A stretch of DNA of 64,000 bases, from the NCBI GenBank assembly GCA_019914945.1, contig CM034107.1:4278001-4342000 (forward strand), in the 5' to 3' direction. This document shows positions 10,794-22,143 of this stretch, piece by piece (position 1 is the stretch's first letter; each line of letters begins with the position of its first letter). A program made the position numbers and the translations under genes. The notes beneath the pieces were generated by a model. The model was not told where the DNA came from. It ran no database searches and saw nothing but the letters and a program-made list of their open reading frames with translations. The DNA comes from Typha latifolia (taxonomy: Eukaryota; Streptophyta; Magnoliopsida; Poales; Typhaceae).

Positions 10794-13202
10794 TCACATT
10801 GAATAGGCTGGATGGTGATCTTGTTCCTCACATGCCATAAGAGCTTTGACTATTTCATCCATCGATGGCCTATTGCTTCTTTCTTCTTCTAGACAGGAGA
10901 TTGATATCCTTACCATTGCCTCTGCTTGCTTGTGATTGATCTGTCCCCGTAGTCTGACATCTACAATATCTGTCATCGACGAGATCTCTCCGCTGGAAAA
11001 TACTTGCTTTACCTCCTTGATAAAACCCCTGATATCCGTCTGTTTTCCATTCTCTGTCATCCAGCTGAAAATCCTTCTTCCGGTCACTATCTCTAGGAGC
11101 ACAACTCCGTAACTATAGACATCTACCTTTGCAGTGATTGGCAAGTTTAGTGCCCATTCTGGAGCCATGTATCCCATTGTTCCTCTTATTTTAGAGAAGT
11201 TAAAACCCGAACCATCTCTTTTGGATAGTTTTGCCAGTCCAAAATCTGCTATCTTGGCTTCGAAATCTCTGGTCAGGAGTATGTTCTCAGGCTTTATATC
11301 ACAGTGAATGACCCACTCAAGGCATTCATGATGGAGATAAGCCAGTCCTTTTGCTGTGCCCAGTGCAATACTGAACCTTTGCTGCCATCCAAGTGATCTA
11401 TCATTATTGTTGCTATCAAAGAGGTACTTGTCCAATGACTGGTTTTCCACGTACTCATAGACCAAGAGCCTGTGCTGACCTTCTGAGCAAAATCCCCACA
11501 TTCTAACCAAATTCATGTGGTTGATATTACCAATCACACTCACTTCTGCCCAGAATTCTTCCTCTCCTTGCGTCACATCTGTAAGCTTCTTCACTGCCAC
11601 CACTTTCTTGTCCTCCAATACTCCCCTATAAACAGCACCAGAGCCACCTCTTCCAAGCTCTTCCTTGAACTTTGCTGTTGCTTCCTTTAGCTCTCTATAC
11701 GTAAACCTTCTAAATTGATTTGATATCATCTTGTATCCTTCTTCCACCGACTTGGGTGTGCTATTCTTCCTGAAAAGGAACCACCAGCCTGTTATGATAA
11801 AGAGCAGCTCCAGACCTCCCAGCACTGATGCAAACACATAGAGGTATGGCCACTTTGTGGTGTTTCTGTTCTTCCCATACAAATCCACTGATCCTACTAC
11901 AATTTCAGAACTAACATGGCTGCAGGTGAGGCCAGATTGTGTGGAGACCAAGGACGATGCTGAGACATTGACATGATTGGGTAGTCTAAGATAAGTGCTT
12001 CCTGGGAAATTTGGGGACTTGTAGCCATTGAATAGTGAGCCCTTTGGGTAGCAGACACCGGTTCCTGTCAACCGATACCCAAAACCCATGCATGAGCAGT
12101 TCTGTAAGCAAAGCTTTTTACATGATTCAAATGAAATAGGCGAGGCGAAAGCCAAATCAAACCCATAGAAATCTGTTTGAGGGAGCTCTATGAACTTTGA
12201 TTGCTCTGGTGGTTGGTTGCAACTGGTGGTGAAGTTAGGCTTGCAACCTTTGCTCCAATCACCAGGATTGCTCATCTCATAGCCCGGAGGACAAGAACAC
12301 CTGAGCTGTGGCGAGTACTCACAGATACCATTTCTACCGCAAATCCCATGCACGTTACACTGTTGTATTATAGCTTCCCAGGTAATGATCCAGCTTCCAT
12401 TTGACTCATTCAAGCTATACATTCTGAGGATGCCGTCATAATCCATGGTCAGCCTCCGTTTGATCCTGGAACCTGAATCAGAAGCTCGAACATCCAGTCC
12501 GTCACTTGAGAGAAACCGGCCAGTGTCATCGAGAACTGCGATCCTGGTGCTGTTGTAATTGGTCCGACCATTCTGGTACACATTGTAATCTGTGCTAGGC
12601 CAGTAGATGCTTGAGATCTCAGGACCATCATACATAAGTCGGAGGATATTATCATTGTCGAAGTAAAGGCTATAGTAGCCCGACCCAAGAGCACCCTTGT
12701 CGATCGGCGAGATCAGTCTCTTACCTTTGGTTAGTGGCTGGGAAGGGAGCAATGTGTCTGTCAGTGAGGCAAAACTCTCCCATACTATTTTACCACCTCT
12801 GTCCTTCAATACGAGGTTTCCGGTGTTGAGGAGCTCTGCCATAGAGACACTGGTCGAGCTAGTGTTTGCATTCCAGACAGGCGATCCATCGACGTCAGTG
12901 AGGACCAAGTTGCCATCTTTGAGCAGTGAGATCTCTGAGGCACGGCCGTTCACCAGTGAGTCACGGTTTGCAGTCCAGACGACAGCTTTATCCGTGGCAT
13001 TTGTGAACCAGATGGAGAAGCTGTAGGCGTTTGTGCCGACCTGGTAGAATCCACAAGAGAAGGTCTTGTCTGGTGAGATGAGGAAATCCTGATCATGTTG
13101 TTCTACCCTCAGGGATGAGCCCCTTCTCAAAGTGGCTTGAGATGCTGCAGAGGAGCATAGGAAGAAGGAGATAAGGATTAAAGAGAGAAATGAGCTCCTC
13201 AT
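10794..13202 (-). CDS. G-type lectin S-receptor-like Ser/Thr kinase, ZmPK1-type, 802 aa
   Basis: A single-exon receptor kinase of the plasma membrane. From ATG 13202 the product starts with a signal peptide (about residues 1-22, MRSSFLSLILISFFLCSSAA). Then come a bulb-lectin domain (about 30-150), an S-locus glycoprotein region, an EGF-like Cys cluster (282-309), a PAN region (C361, C365, C369, C371, C384), a transmembrane segment (about 451-477) and a kinase (about 510-790). The kinase keeps GRGGSG (517-522), Lys538, HCDIKPEN (633-640), DFG (653-655) and APE (680-682). HCD replaces HRD, so it is a non-RD kinase, a class often linked to immune signalling. The open frame extends 23 codons upstream only from a TTG, so I use the ATG that begins the signal peptide. 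No frameshift or stop is seen; the gene looks intact. The ligand is unknown. Confidence 0.94.
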   Translation of the reverse strand: MRSSFLSLILISFFLCSSAASQATLRRGSSLRVEQHDQDFLISPDKTFSCGFYQVGTNAYSFSIWFTNATDKAVVWTANRDSLVNGRASEISLLKDGNLVLTDVDGSPVWNANTSSTSVSMAELLNTGNLVLKDRGGKIVWESFASLTDTLLPSQPLTKGKRLISPIDKGALGSGYYSLYFDNDNILRLMYDGPEISSIYWPSTDYNVYQNGRTNYNSTRIAVLDDTGRFLSSDGLDVRASDSGSRIKRRLTMDYDGILRMYSLNESNGSWIITWEAIIQQCNVHGICGRNGICEYSPQLRCSCPPGYEMSNPGDWSKGCKPNFTTSCNQPPEQSKFIELPQTDFYGFDLAFASPISFESCKKLCLQNCSCMGFGYRLTGTGVCYPKGSLFNGYKSPNFPGSTYLRLPNHVNVSASSLVSTQSGLTCSHVSSEIVVGSVDLYGKNRNTTKWPYLYVFASVLGGLELLFIITGWWFLFRKNSTPKSVEEGYKMISNQFRRFTYRELKEATAKFKEELGRGGSGAVYRGVLEDKKVVAVKKLTDVTQGEEEFWAEVSVIGNINHMNLVRMWGFCSEGQHRLLVYEYVENQSLDKYLFDSNNNDRSLGWQQRFSIALGTAKGLAYLHHECLEWVIHCDIKPENILLTRDFEAKIADFGLAKLSKRDGSGFNFSKIRGTMGYMAPEWALNLPITAKVDVYSYGVVLLEIVTGRRIFSWMTENGKQTDIRGFIKEVKQVFSSGEISSMTDIVDVRLRGQINHKQAEAMVRISISCLEEERSNRPSMDEIVKALMACEEQDHHPAYSM

Positions 13203-13801
13203 CTCTAAATTAAGGCCACAAACAGAGATATATCTTGGTGGGTGTATTGGTTTTCCGGATTTCTTCTCCAATGCTTCTGATTTTATCCGTATTTCCGATC
13301 AGTAGGAACTCAATCATAGGACGCCTCATGCCCGTCCAAGATGAAAAGGAAACAAAACGGTGACCAGATCATCTGCAGCCGCAATTGCAGGAACTTGCTG
13401 CAGTCTTACCCGCCAACGAATCTGGCAGCTAAGCAAAGGCTGCCAAGTACCCAAATGCAGGAATTTCTCGCACTAGGGGCCTGCTTCAAGAGGCGAATTT
13501 TAGATAAGATATACAAATCCTATCTCTCTCTTGCTTCGTCAATGATTCGATAAGGATGCCTTCGTCAAAAGTTGGGTGGTTGTGCGTGCATCACGGACTT
13601 AGTCGCCATGCAATTGTGGAAATTGAACGACTACGAAGTAGGAGAAAAGAAGAAAGACAAGAAAAAGAAAGAAAAAGGTTTGAATGGTAGGTATTTGGGC
13701 AATTGATTGCAGGAATTGGAAGAATGCAATTGGCTTTACATAAATAATTTTTCTGACATAATTACACTTAAAGCTCGTTATTTATTTTTCATGACATATT
13801 T

Positions 13802-13837
<36 letters not shown>

Positions 13838-14270
13838 GTTATTTGTTATATTTTTTGATTAAAACTTATTTACATTTTAGAGAAAAGAACGCACAAAGTT
13901 GAGGGTAAAATGATTCGCTTGTGAGATTTTTATTTTATTTTATAATTTAAGAGTACTGACGTGACGGTCTGTAATTATTTATACTTTTAAAATTATTTAT
14001 CTATCACAGTTGACTGTATGCTGATTTGGCGAACGGGTTTTGACCCCAGATTCAGAATTCTGTGGTCAAGTCCGCCAGCAAATTCCCATTGTTATTTAAC
14101 GTGGTGTATAGATTGGGGCATGGCAAACTTTTTAATGCCTGTTTGGTGGGTTTTAAAATTAGAATTAGAATAACAAGAGGATTTATTGGAGTAAAAGAGT
14201 ATTTTAATTCTAATTTTTGAGTTTCGATGTAAAAAATGGTAAGTGTTGAAATAAATATATGGGGTGTAAG
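13203..14270. other. Upstream region of the kinase gene and intergenic DNA
   Basis: The first few hundred bases should hold the kinase promoter (read on the minus strand); I could not single out a convincing TATA box. A (CT)16 microsatellite lies at 13804-13835. No other gene is seen. Confidence 0.5.
13804..13835. repeat. (CT)n microsatellite, about 16 units
   Basis: An uninterrupted CT dinucleotide run about 600 bp upstream of the receptor kinase start codon. Confidence 0.95.
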
Positions 14271-14275
14271 ATGGT

Positions 14276-14920
14276 GTTTGGTTGTGATAGTTTGAATAAG
14301 GAATAAAAGTGATCTAAGTTGACCTTATTATCTTTTTCCTAGTTGAATATAAATAGGCATTTGTTATTATTATTATTATTATTATTTCTTTTGAGGAAGA
14401 TAGTGTAATTTTGTTTTACAACTTTTATATTATATTTTCATGATTTTTTAACAATTCTTGGCGAAAAAAAATTAACTTAATTTATCCTAATTTATAGAAT
14501 ATGAATACTATTAGAAGCAACATCACAAATGGACATCCCATATTATAATATTTTCTCACTCTAAATATATTATAGTCATGCCATATTATTCAACATGAAT
14601 CTAAATCACAAATAATATATTACTAAGATGGCGAATGAGTTATTTGAGTTTTGGAATAAGTGGATGAATTACTCAAAGAATTATTTATAATTTTATTTTA
14701 CAACTATTGTATTATCTTCTCATGATTATTTTTATAATTCTTGGCCAAAAAAATAATTTAACTTTCATAAATTAGCAAAATATAAAATCATAAAAAAGTG
14801 TATTTTTGAGATTAGGTGAAGTTATTCAAAATTTGTTAAATTGAAATGGGGACAAATGTGCTATTTGAGAGGAGGTGAAGTTATTCCAAAATTTTAGAAT
14901 AACTCTATTACAACCAAAAC
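14276..14920. mobile_element. Possible foldback/MITE-like element
   Basis: The left end reads GTTTGGTTGTGATAG followed by GAATAAGGAATAA. The reverse complement of the right end reads GTTTTGGTTGTAATAG followed by a related TTATTC/GGAATAA stretch, giving imperfect inverted termini about 30 nt long around 645 bp. The interior is AT-rich and non-coding, with a TTA microsatellite at 14364-14386. A target-site duplication is not clear. Confidence 0.35.
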
Positions 14921-16650
14921 ATATAATAGAAATATTCCAAACTTTGAGGTTTATTTTATTTTCCTATTCCAAAATCTTATTCACTGTTTGGGATCTTTAT
15001 TCCGAAATAAAGGAGGTTTAATATGGAATATGGCTCTCATTAGGTCTAACTAAATGGCTCCTAAAACTAAACCTATGCAAACAACTGAGTTCAAGAAAGA
15101 ACTAATGAGATTAAATAAGCTTTATAAAACTCTATTATAAATGTTTAGACAACATATAATTAAATTTTAATATAAATAAAAATACATATATTATAAAAAA
15201 ATGTATAATAGTGAGCAGGGTCTAAGTCGGGTTTATGAAAATATCATCGGCCCAAGCCTGACCCGTAGTTCAATCGAGCTTAAACTTCTTGGACCATTAG
15301 GTTAAAAAAAAAAAAAAAAAAACTTCGATCCGAACCCTAAAATAATTGCCGGGCTGATTCGGTCATGAATTTATTACTAATTTCTAGACGAATTTTGTTG
15401 CTATTTACTGAGGAAATAATTTCTCACATGCTCCAGTAGTGATAGAGGAATGCAAGTTGCTATTGAAGCAATCAACAAAGTCTGATACATGATATTAGTT
15501 TGGTTTTGGTCATAAGATGCTCGCAGGTTACATTCATCTAACTATTTAACCATAGACATTATCCTCTTCGTCCTGCGTTTAATTATGAGTACTTTTGAGG
15601 CATATATATGTTGCTAAAGTGCCTGCAGAAACATCAGAATTAATCTTGAATCAGTGATCGATGATGGCAGCATCGATCATTGATGCATAACAAATGCCAA
15701 GGATCATCTCCAACTCACATCAAATCATCCTCATTATCTATATACACAACAATATGCCATTTCTTTTCTGGCTCATTCAACAAGCCTTGCATATCAAACA
15801 AACATTCCAGCTCACAAATAATTAGAAAGTCAAGGTTTTTTATTTTCTTATTTTATTGTTCATGTATATCCCTCTAATATTCTCTTATTTATATATCCCT
15901 CTAAAACACTTTGATTTTTTGCATGGGTACCTTGAAACATTTGTTTTTACATAGATATCTAAGAAAATTAACCACTAATTAAATTTTGAATTCAAATTTA
16001 ATGATAATCCTAATCTATGACATAACGACAGCCTAATGCGGAAATACAAATATATAAAAATAACTAGAAAAACAAAGAAATACAAACCCACGAGTAATAA
16101 TTACATATCCTTTTTCTAGGATCAAATCAATTAGTAATAATGTTGCAACGATGAATTGATTCAAGTAGTTGATCAACCGATCTCAATATTCCTTGATATG
16201 ACATGTCCTATCTGGGTGATCCTCAAGACAAACAACCCACTCCAAGGAAGGATGCAATAGTAACAATCATAAATCTCCAATGAATCCCATCTCTCTAAAA
16301 TCTCATGACTCTTCTGGTGCTCCAAATATCTTCAATCAATGTTAACTCTCAACCTAGGGTTGTTTGATATAAAGTATAGAGAAAAAGATTTTAAAAACTA
16401 ATTTAGGTTGGACTAGAACTCAACTTTCTCATCTTAAGCATTCAAACACCGAGTGTTTGTTCGCCTAACAGGTCTTTGGAACAACCTTCCACTTATCTAG
16501 AAGACATCTTTAACTCATTTCAAATCTTATAAAGTATGTGCTACATAAAAATCAAACCTCTTCTATAGTCATGTTCTTACATAATATCCTAAATACATCC
16601 AAATAAGTTTTTTTGTACGCAAATTACCTGTACAAAAAACCTAACATAAA
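14921..16650. other. AT-rich intergenic DNA, no gene seen
   Basis: A 20-nt poly-A run lies near 15307-15326. Text resembling the TGTATATCCCTC terminus of the 16.66 kb element recurs around 15862-15960. No coding domain is recognised. Confidence 0.5.
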
Positions 16651-16654
16651 CTAT

Positions 16655-16985
16655 TTAGGGGTTTTTACATGTATACCCCTCAAAAGCTCCTTATTTGCTT
16701 GTATACCTATCTAAATTTTGTATTTATGTGAGCCCTTCAAAACCTATTGTTTTTGTATGGATAAATTTTAAGACACCAATACATTCAAATCCGAAGAATT
16801 TAATAGATAAAATAACAATGATGCTCTTATTTGAGAACAATATATCCAAATATATCAAGATTTAATTGTCGACTAATTTTCATAAGTATCTATACAAAAT
16901 TTCAAGGAAAGTATACATATAAATAACAACTTTAGAAGGATATATACATAAAAAAGGGATTCTAGAGAGGTATACATGTAATTTT
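16655..16985. mobile_element. MITE-like element with inverted termini
   Basis: The left end TTACATGTATACCCCTC and the right end, reverse complemented as TTACATGTATACCTCTC, form near-perfect 17-bp inverted termini around about 330 bp of AT-rich non-coding DNA. An inverted partial copy lies at 9784-9935. I could not settle the target-site duplication or the superfamily. Confidence 0.6.
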
Positions 16986-17071
16986 TTTTTATAAAATACA
17001 ACTCTTTGATTCTCTTTCCCCTTTTTCAGTGATTCTCAGTAGGTATATTTTTGTATATATATCCTAGAGGT

Positions 17072-17446
17072 AATTACACTCAGATCCTCGTGAACGATCA
17101 CTATTTTTTACATACCTCATTTGAATATTTTTTGTGAGGCATAGACTCGGGCCCCGAACTACTGAAAATATCTCCTCTTCTCTTGGTGTCGTAGATGGAA
17201 AAGTTAAAAAGACGAAAGTATTCGCATAAGAATGTAAGAGATTTTATAAATTATAATTTCTTTTTTTTTTTTCTAAAATATAAGAGTAAATATGTCATAT
17301 GATAACTTTATGGATAGAGAACATAAAGGGAACTTAATGTAAGGGGGTATTTTAGAGATTTTTAATAGAGAAAGTCTGTCATAAAAAAGTTAAAGATGAG
17401 GCGTATAAAAATGGTGATAATTTAGGGGCCTAAGTGTTATTAATCC
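17072..17446. mobile_element. MITE-like element with about 50-bp imperfect inverted termini
   Basis: The left terminus (AATTACACTCAGATCC, then TCACTATTTTT and CCTCAT) pairs with the reverse complement of the right terminus (AATAACACTTAGGCCC, then TCACCATTTTT and CCTCAT), with several mismatches. The interior is non-coding. The class is unassigned. Confidence 0.5.
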
Positions 17447-19012
17447 TATGCTCAACTTACTAGCAAAACCTCCCTAGTTCGTTATTTTGTGGCCGTTAGC
17501 ATCTTTAACATATATACTTCTTACTAGATAAATTAACCGAGCGTAGTCGAATGATTGTTATTATAACTTTATCAAACCCTAAAACAAAATGCCTAGGCAG
17601 CACTCAACACTACGTCAGCCCATGCAATGGACATCTCCCATACATGTCAATGAAAAATATTCCTATATAGTATGCTTCTCTGAGACTGGTAGAATGTAGT
17701 TCTCATGGTTTAAGAATCTTTCTTTGCTAAAACGAGTTAATTTTGTCTTTCTTGTCTGCAATTAATGGAGTCCATCAATTTTATAGCAAATATATACTCG
17801 TACTCCATCTGACCTGAATGAATATTTCTTGTTGGAATTTATAGGAATCATGGGCTATGAGCATTGTATCATTTGATCCATGCATTCATGAGAGAGTAGT
17901 AGTGCCCAAAGAAAAAAAAAATAATTTGATTCAAGAGTGTGGAACATGTGAAAGTCAATGCAATGGTCTGCAGTGATATATCATTGACATGACTCATTAC
18001 ATGCGTATTTGTAATGCAATCTATATTAATTTGCACATTTTATTCATCACACAATTTGCTTCAAAGAAAGGCAAAATTGAACTGCATGTTTGTAGGACCA
18101 ACTAGACTTGTTTTTAAACTATGGCCATCCTTACATATTCCTGAACTAATTATTCTTAACTATTATTGCAACATCGTCTTTCTCAAAACAAAGATTGTTC
18201 CGATATTATTATATAGATATGTGTTTATATTTTGCACTCTAAATAGCTTAGTATATACTGCCATACATAGGTAGCCTTGTATGACAATTGATACAATACA
18301 AAACTAATCAAGTCATCAGTAATGGTTGTAAACCAAGAATATTCTAAATTACTCTTGTAGTACTTCCATATTTAAGAAGCACACATTCGATCCTTGGTCA
18401 AAGAAAGAGGAACAAGACATACAACAAAGTGTTTGGACATGTCCTCGCCGAAATAGGGTGTTGTGTTACGTAAATATATGAAAAAAGAATGTTGGAAAAT
18501 ACAGATATCATGGATATATATTACTTATAGACATATATGTTCAGAGTAGATGAATATTCACGTATCTTATTCCAGATACATGAATATATGTATAGGTTTA
18601 TGCGTATTCATACATATATACAGTATGAACTTTGTCTGTTATATATGATGACAAAAGAGAGTGTCTCTTTCCCAAAAAGAAACTAATTCAAATTCAAAAT
18701 GATTACGAGCAAGACAAAACTTGAATTAATTTTTAAAAATTTGATTAGTGCGTGTATAATGTGTCTGTAATAAATGAGTGGCTCAACATTTCATTGCACT
18801 ACCCGCAACTCTATCTCGTCGTTACCATTGAACAGTTGCCAGGCATTGCACTTGGTCGGATGCCCACCTAGTGAGTGTCATGCTTTAATGCATTTCCTTG
18901 TATACACTTGTATGGTGTCCTCTTCTACTCTCTTGTGTTCCAAGAATAGCAAAGCAAGCTTCTCCTCCTGCCTTCCTGTACCCCTCTCCCCTCAACCCTA
19001 CCCTACTCATCC
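17447..19012. other. Intergenic DNA and upstream region of the RRM-like gene
   Basis: AT-rich DNA with no recognisable coding domain. The last few hundred bases become C-rich and should contain the promoter and 5' UTR of the gene starting at 19013. No clear TATA box was identified. Confidence 0.5.
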
Positions 19013-22000
19013 ATGGACATCTCTACCCCTATTAACATTGTCCATTCCTACCACGCTAAGGAGCGCCAGCTCTTTGCTCGCATGGTGTTTGCCCTCGGAA
19101 TCGATCCATCTCGTTCCATGCTAATTATCGCCTTCTGGTTATGGCTTGAAGAGAACGGGCATGCTGACATCATCCGCCGCATAAGCTCCTTCGACGATGA
19201 TGTTGTTCTAGCCATCGCTACTGTTGGCCAGAACTTCATAGAGTCCCTTCATCTCAACCCCTTGCCAAGCCTCGATGATCAACCCTCTACTGAATCAAAT
19301 TCCAACAATCACTTCCGTCAAGCAGCGATACACGGGATCAGTTACTACCTCAACAATGTCTGCCTCAAGGCCTTTGATGACATCCGAGCAAAGGCGGAGG
19401 CGGAGGCACAAAATCGTGAAGTGGAGACGCTTGTTCATCAGATGAGTCAAGCTTACCTAGACTACATGAATGTGAGTAGAGCTACTCTAAATAGTGTTAG
19501 ATTGGGGCTACACCAAGCTGGTAATACATCAGTCAATTCTCATAGAGATAACATGCTTAACCTCCAAGAGATACCTTCAATTGGAGAACATACCTCTCGC
19601 TTGACAAGAACTGCTTCTATTCAATCCTATGTACCCCATGGGGAGGGTACTAGTAGGAATACCAGCAGGAGGATTCCAAACATGATGGAAGTAGCGCATG
19701 CACTGGAATCTATCTATCCCCTGAGGGGTTTATTGAAAAATATGGGCATGTCACAACCTCTGTCTAGTGTTGATGTGCCAATGTTATATAGGGCTAGCAT
19801 TGCTAATGTGGAGGAACATCCTAATCAAAGGGCTATCCTAAATGATCATCTGACAGTAGGAGGCAACACTCTTTTACAAAATTATTTGCTGAGATCTGAC
19901 ATAAATTCTAGTCTTTGTCCGCCACCGCCACCGCTACCACAACTCCTCCCACGTGGCAACATTCCACGGGACGAAAGGACATTATTCGTTACCTTCTCTA
20001 ACGGCTACCCGTTAACTGAGGAAGAACTATATGAATTTTTCATGAGGTATGTTCTTTCTCTTTGCATAATTCAATATAAGTTGTTTATTGTAATGACTTG
20101 ATTCACATTTGAAAGGGAGGATGTCTATTAACTTTGAAAAAGATGAGCAAGATTTGATATAAATAAAAGAAATTGTTTAACAACTATAACTTTTAACAAC
20201 TATAATTAAAATTTCAAATGGAAAAAGTTCATTAACTTGGAAGGCAGCATCTAAGATAAGACATACTTCAAGAGTATTTGACATGGTAAATATGTTCATA
20301 ATAGACAAAGTTAATAGCATGTTTAGCATGATATATAACAATGCTCATCTCTAATTTGTCAATATATGTTGTATTTGATAAGTAACCAATCTTAGCTAAG
20401 TTGTCAAAATTATTAAGCATAGCTGTATTGAATCTGGGTAAACTATTATATGGTTGAGTGAAGGAATAGGCATATTTTAATTGATAGATGTTGCATTAAA
20501 GGATAGAATATCATCTTCATCCCTTCTTGAAATAGTAGAGTGAAGAATCTCCAGAAATTTTAAGATTAAATTTTGATATTGTTTTTCTCCTCTAGTACAA
20601 ATCAATTAGGAAATTCAAAATTTTATAGCTTGCCCTTAAATATCAAATATATAAAACTTGGGCCAAAAACATGATTATCGTCTAATGACTACTTTGAGTT
20701 ATCATCTATACTAATTTTCAAACACTATTTGCATAAATTGCTAAATTAATAGAAGTTTGAAAAATTAGTAGTTAATGAATCGATAGATTCACTTAGTACT
20801 AGAGAATAACCTTTTCTTATGAGAGATTTAGAGAAAAGGTGTCAATGTGCAAGAGACTCTACCACACGGACGGCAAGATGTAGAGAGTTAGCTTCTTCTT
20901 GTGCTAAAGCAGTTGGTTTTGTAATTCAAATCAAGATATATACTGGCATGGGTTGCAAATTATTTTGTGATTGCTAATTTATAGAGGTTATAGTTGTCAT
21001 GTAATGATTTAGAGTGCAAATGTTTGAAACTAGAATAGAATTCACTAGGTTATCTTTATTGTACTGTGGAAAAATGGGATAATTATATATATGTCTTTGA
21101 TTATGTTTAGAAATAAAGGCAAATGTAACTTAATTATGTATCTATAGATTCAATTTGTTGTTCTTTTTGTTAGCAATTATATGACATTTAGAATTGTTCA
21201 AAAGATGCTAGGGTTTGATTATATGTACATGAAGAAAACAGTAAATGGGGTTTTATTTTTCTAAGAGAGCATGTGTTTCAAAACTTGTTTGAAGAAATTA
21301 TATATATTTATCCCTTGAATAAGCAACCAACCAGTCTCAGTAACAATTAATCATAGGATAGTGCATGTGTTTTATTTTTATATCATCATTCGAATTACTA
21401 AGTATAGTAACTATTGACTTCCAATGTGAGGATGAGAACTATGATATAATGCAATTATATAGATTATATCCTAATTTATTTTAAGTACTTATTATAAAGT
21501 TGTAACGGGAAACGCCACTATATAATCCTTTAGCCTACATAGTGTTTTTCACATCATGAAGTGTAGCGCTAAATATTTAGACATTTTGGTAGTTTCTCTA
21601 GGTTACTAACAACGTGAAATGATCGCAATTTTTTCCTTAGTTTTTGTATTATTGTTGCATTTTTGTCTAGTTAATATAATTAAATTATGAAAGTAACTGC
21701 TATAATAGAATTATAGAATAAAAGGACTTGCTAAAAGAACTTATAAAAAAATATAGAAGGCAACAAGATAACGAAACAAAAATATCTTAATTAATTTGGA
21801 GTTTTCTTAATTCTGCTCTTTTCCACTTCTTTTCCTTACTGATTATTAGTAAGAGAAAGGTAGTAGTTCTTTATAGTATTATTATTATCTTTTGCAAATT
21901 AAAGCATAAACATTGCTAATTTTCCACTTCGGAACTTACTTACCTTATCCATCTCCGTTTTTGTCCCAGCAATGGGAACTTGTGTCAACTAGATTGTGGA

Positions 22001-22106
22001 ACTTTCATGTAATTATGTATCAAATTTATCACTATTTGTTATATGGTAAATATCTTTATCTTCTTAAGGTGGAAAATATGGCAGACCTTCTTATAAGTTA
22101 TATCTA

Positions 22107-22143
<37 letters not shown>

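Noticed and set aside
13203..13271. 23-codon N-terminal extension of the receptor kinase
   Set aside because: It opens with TTG, not ATG, and would bury the signal peptide; the ATG at 13202 begins a normal signal sequence.
18774..19124. 116-codon frame overlapping the start of the RRM-like gene
   Set aside because: It is in a different frame, with no recognisable domain, and ends inside exon 1 of the spliced gene.
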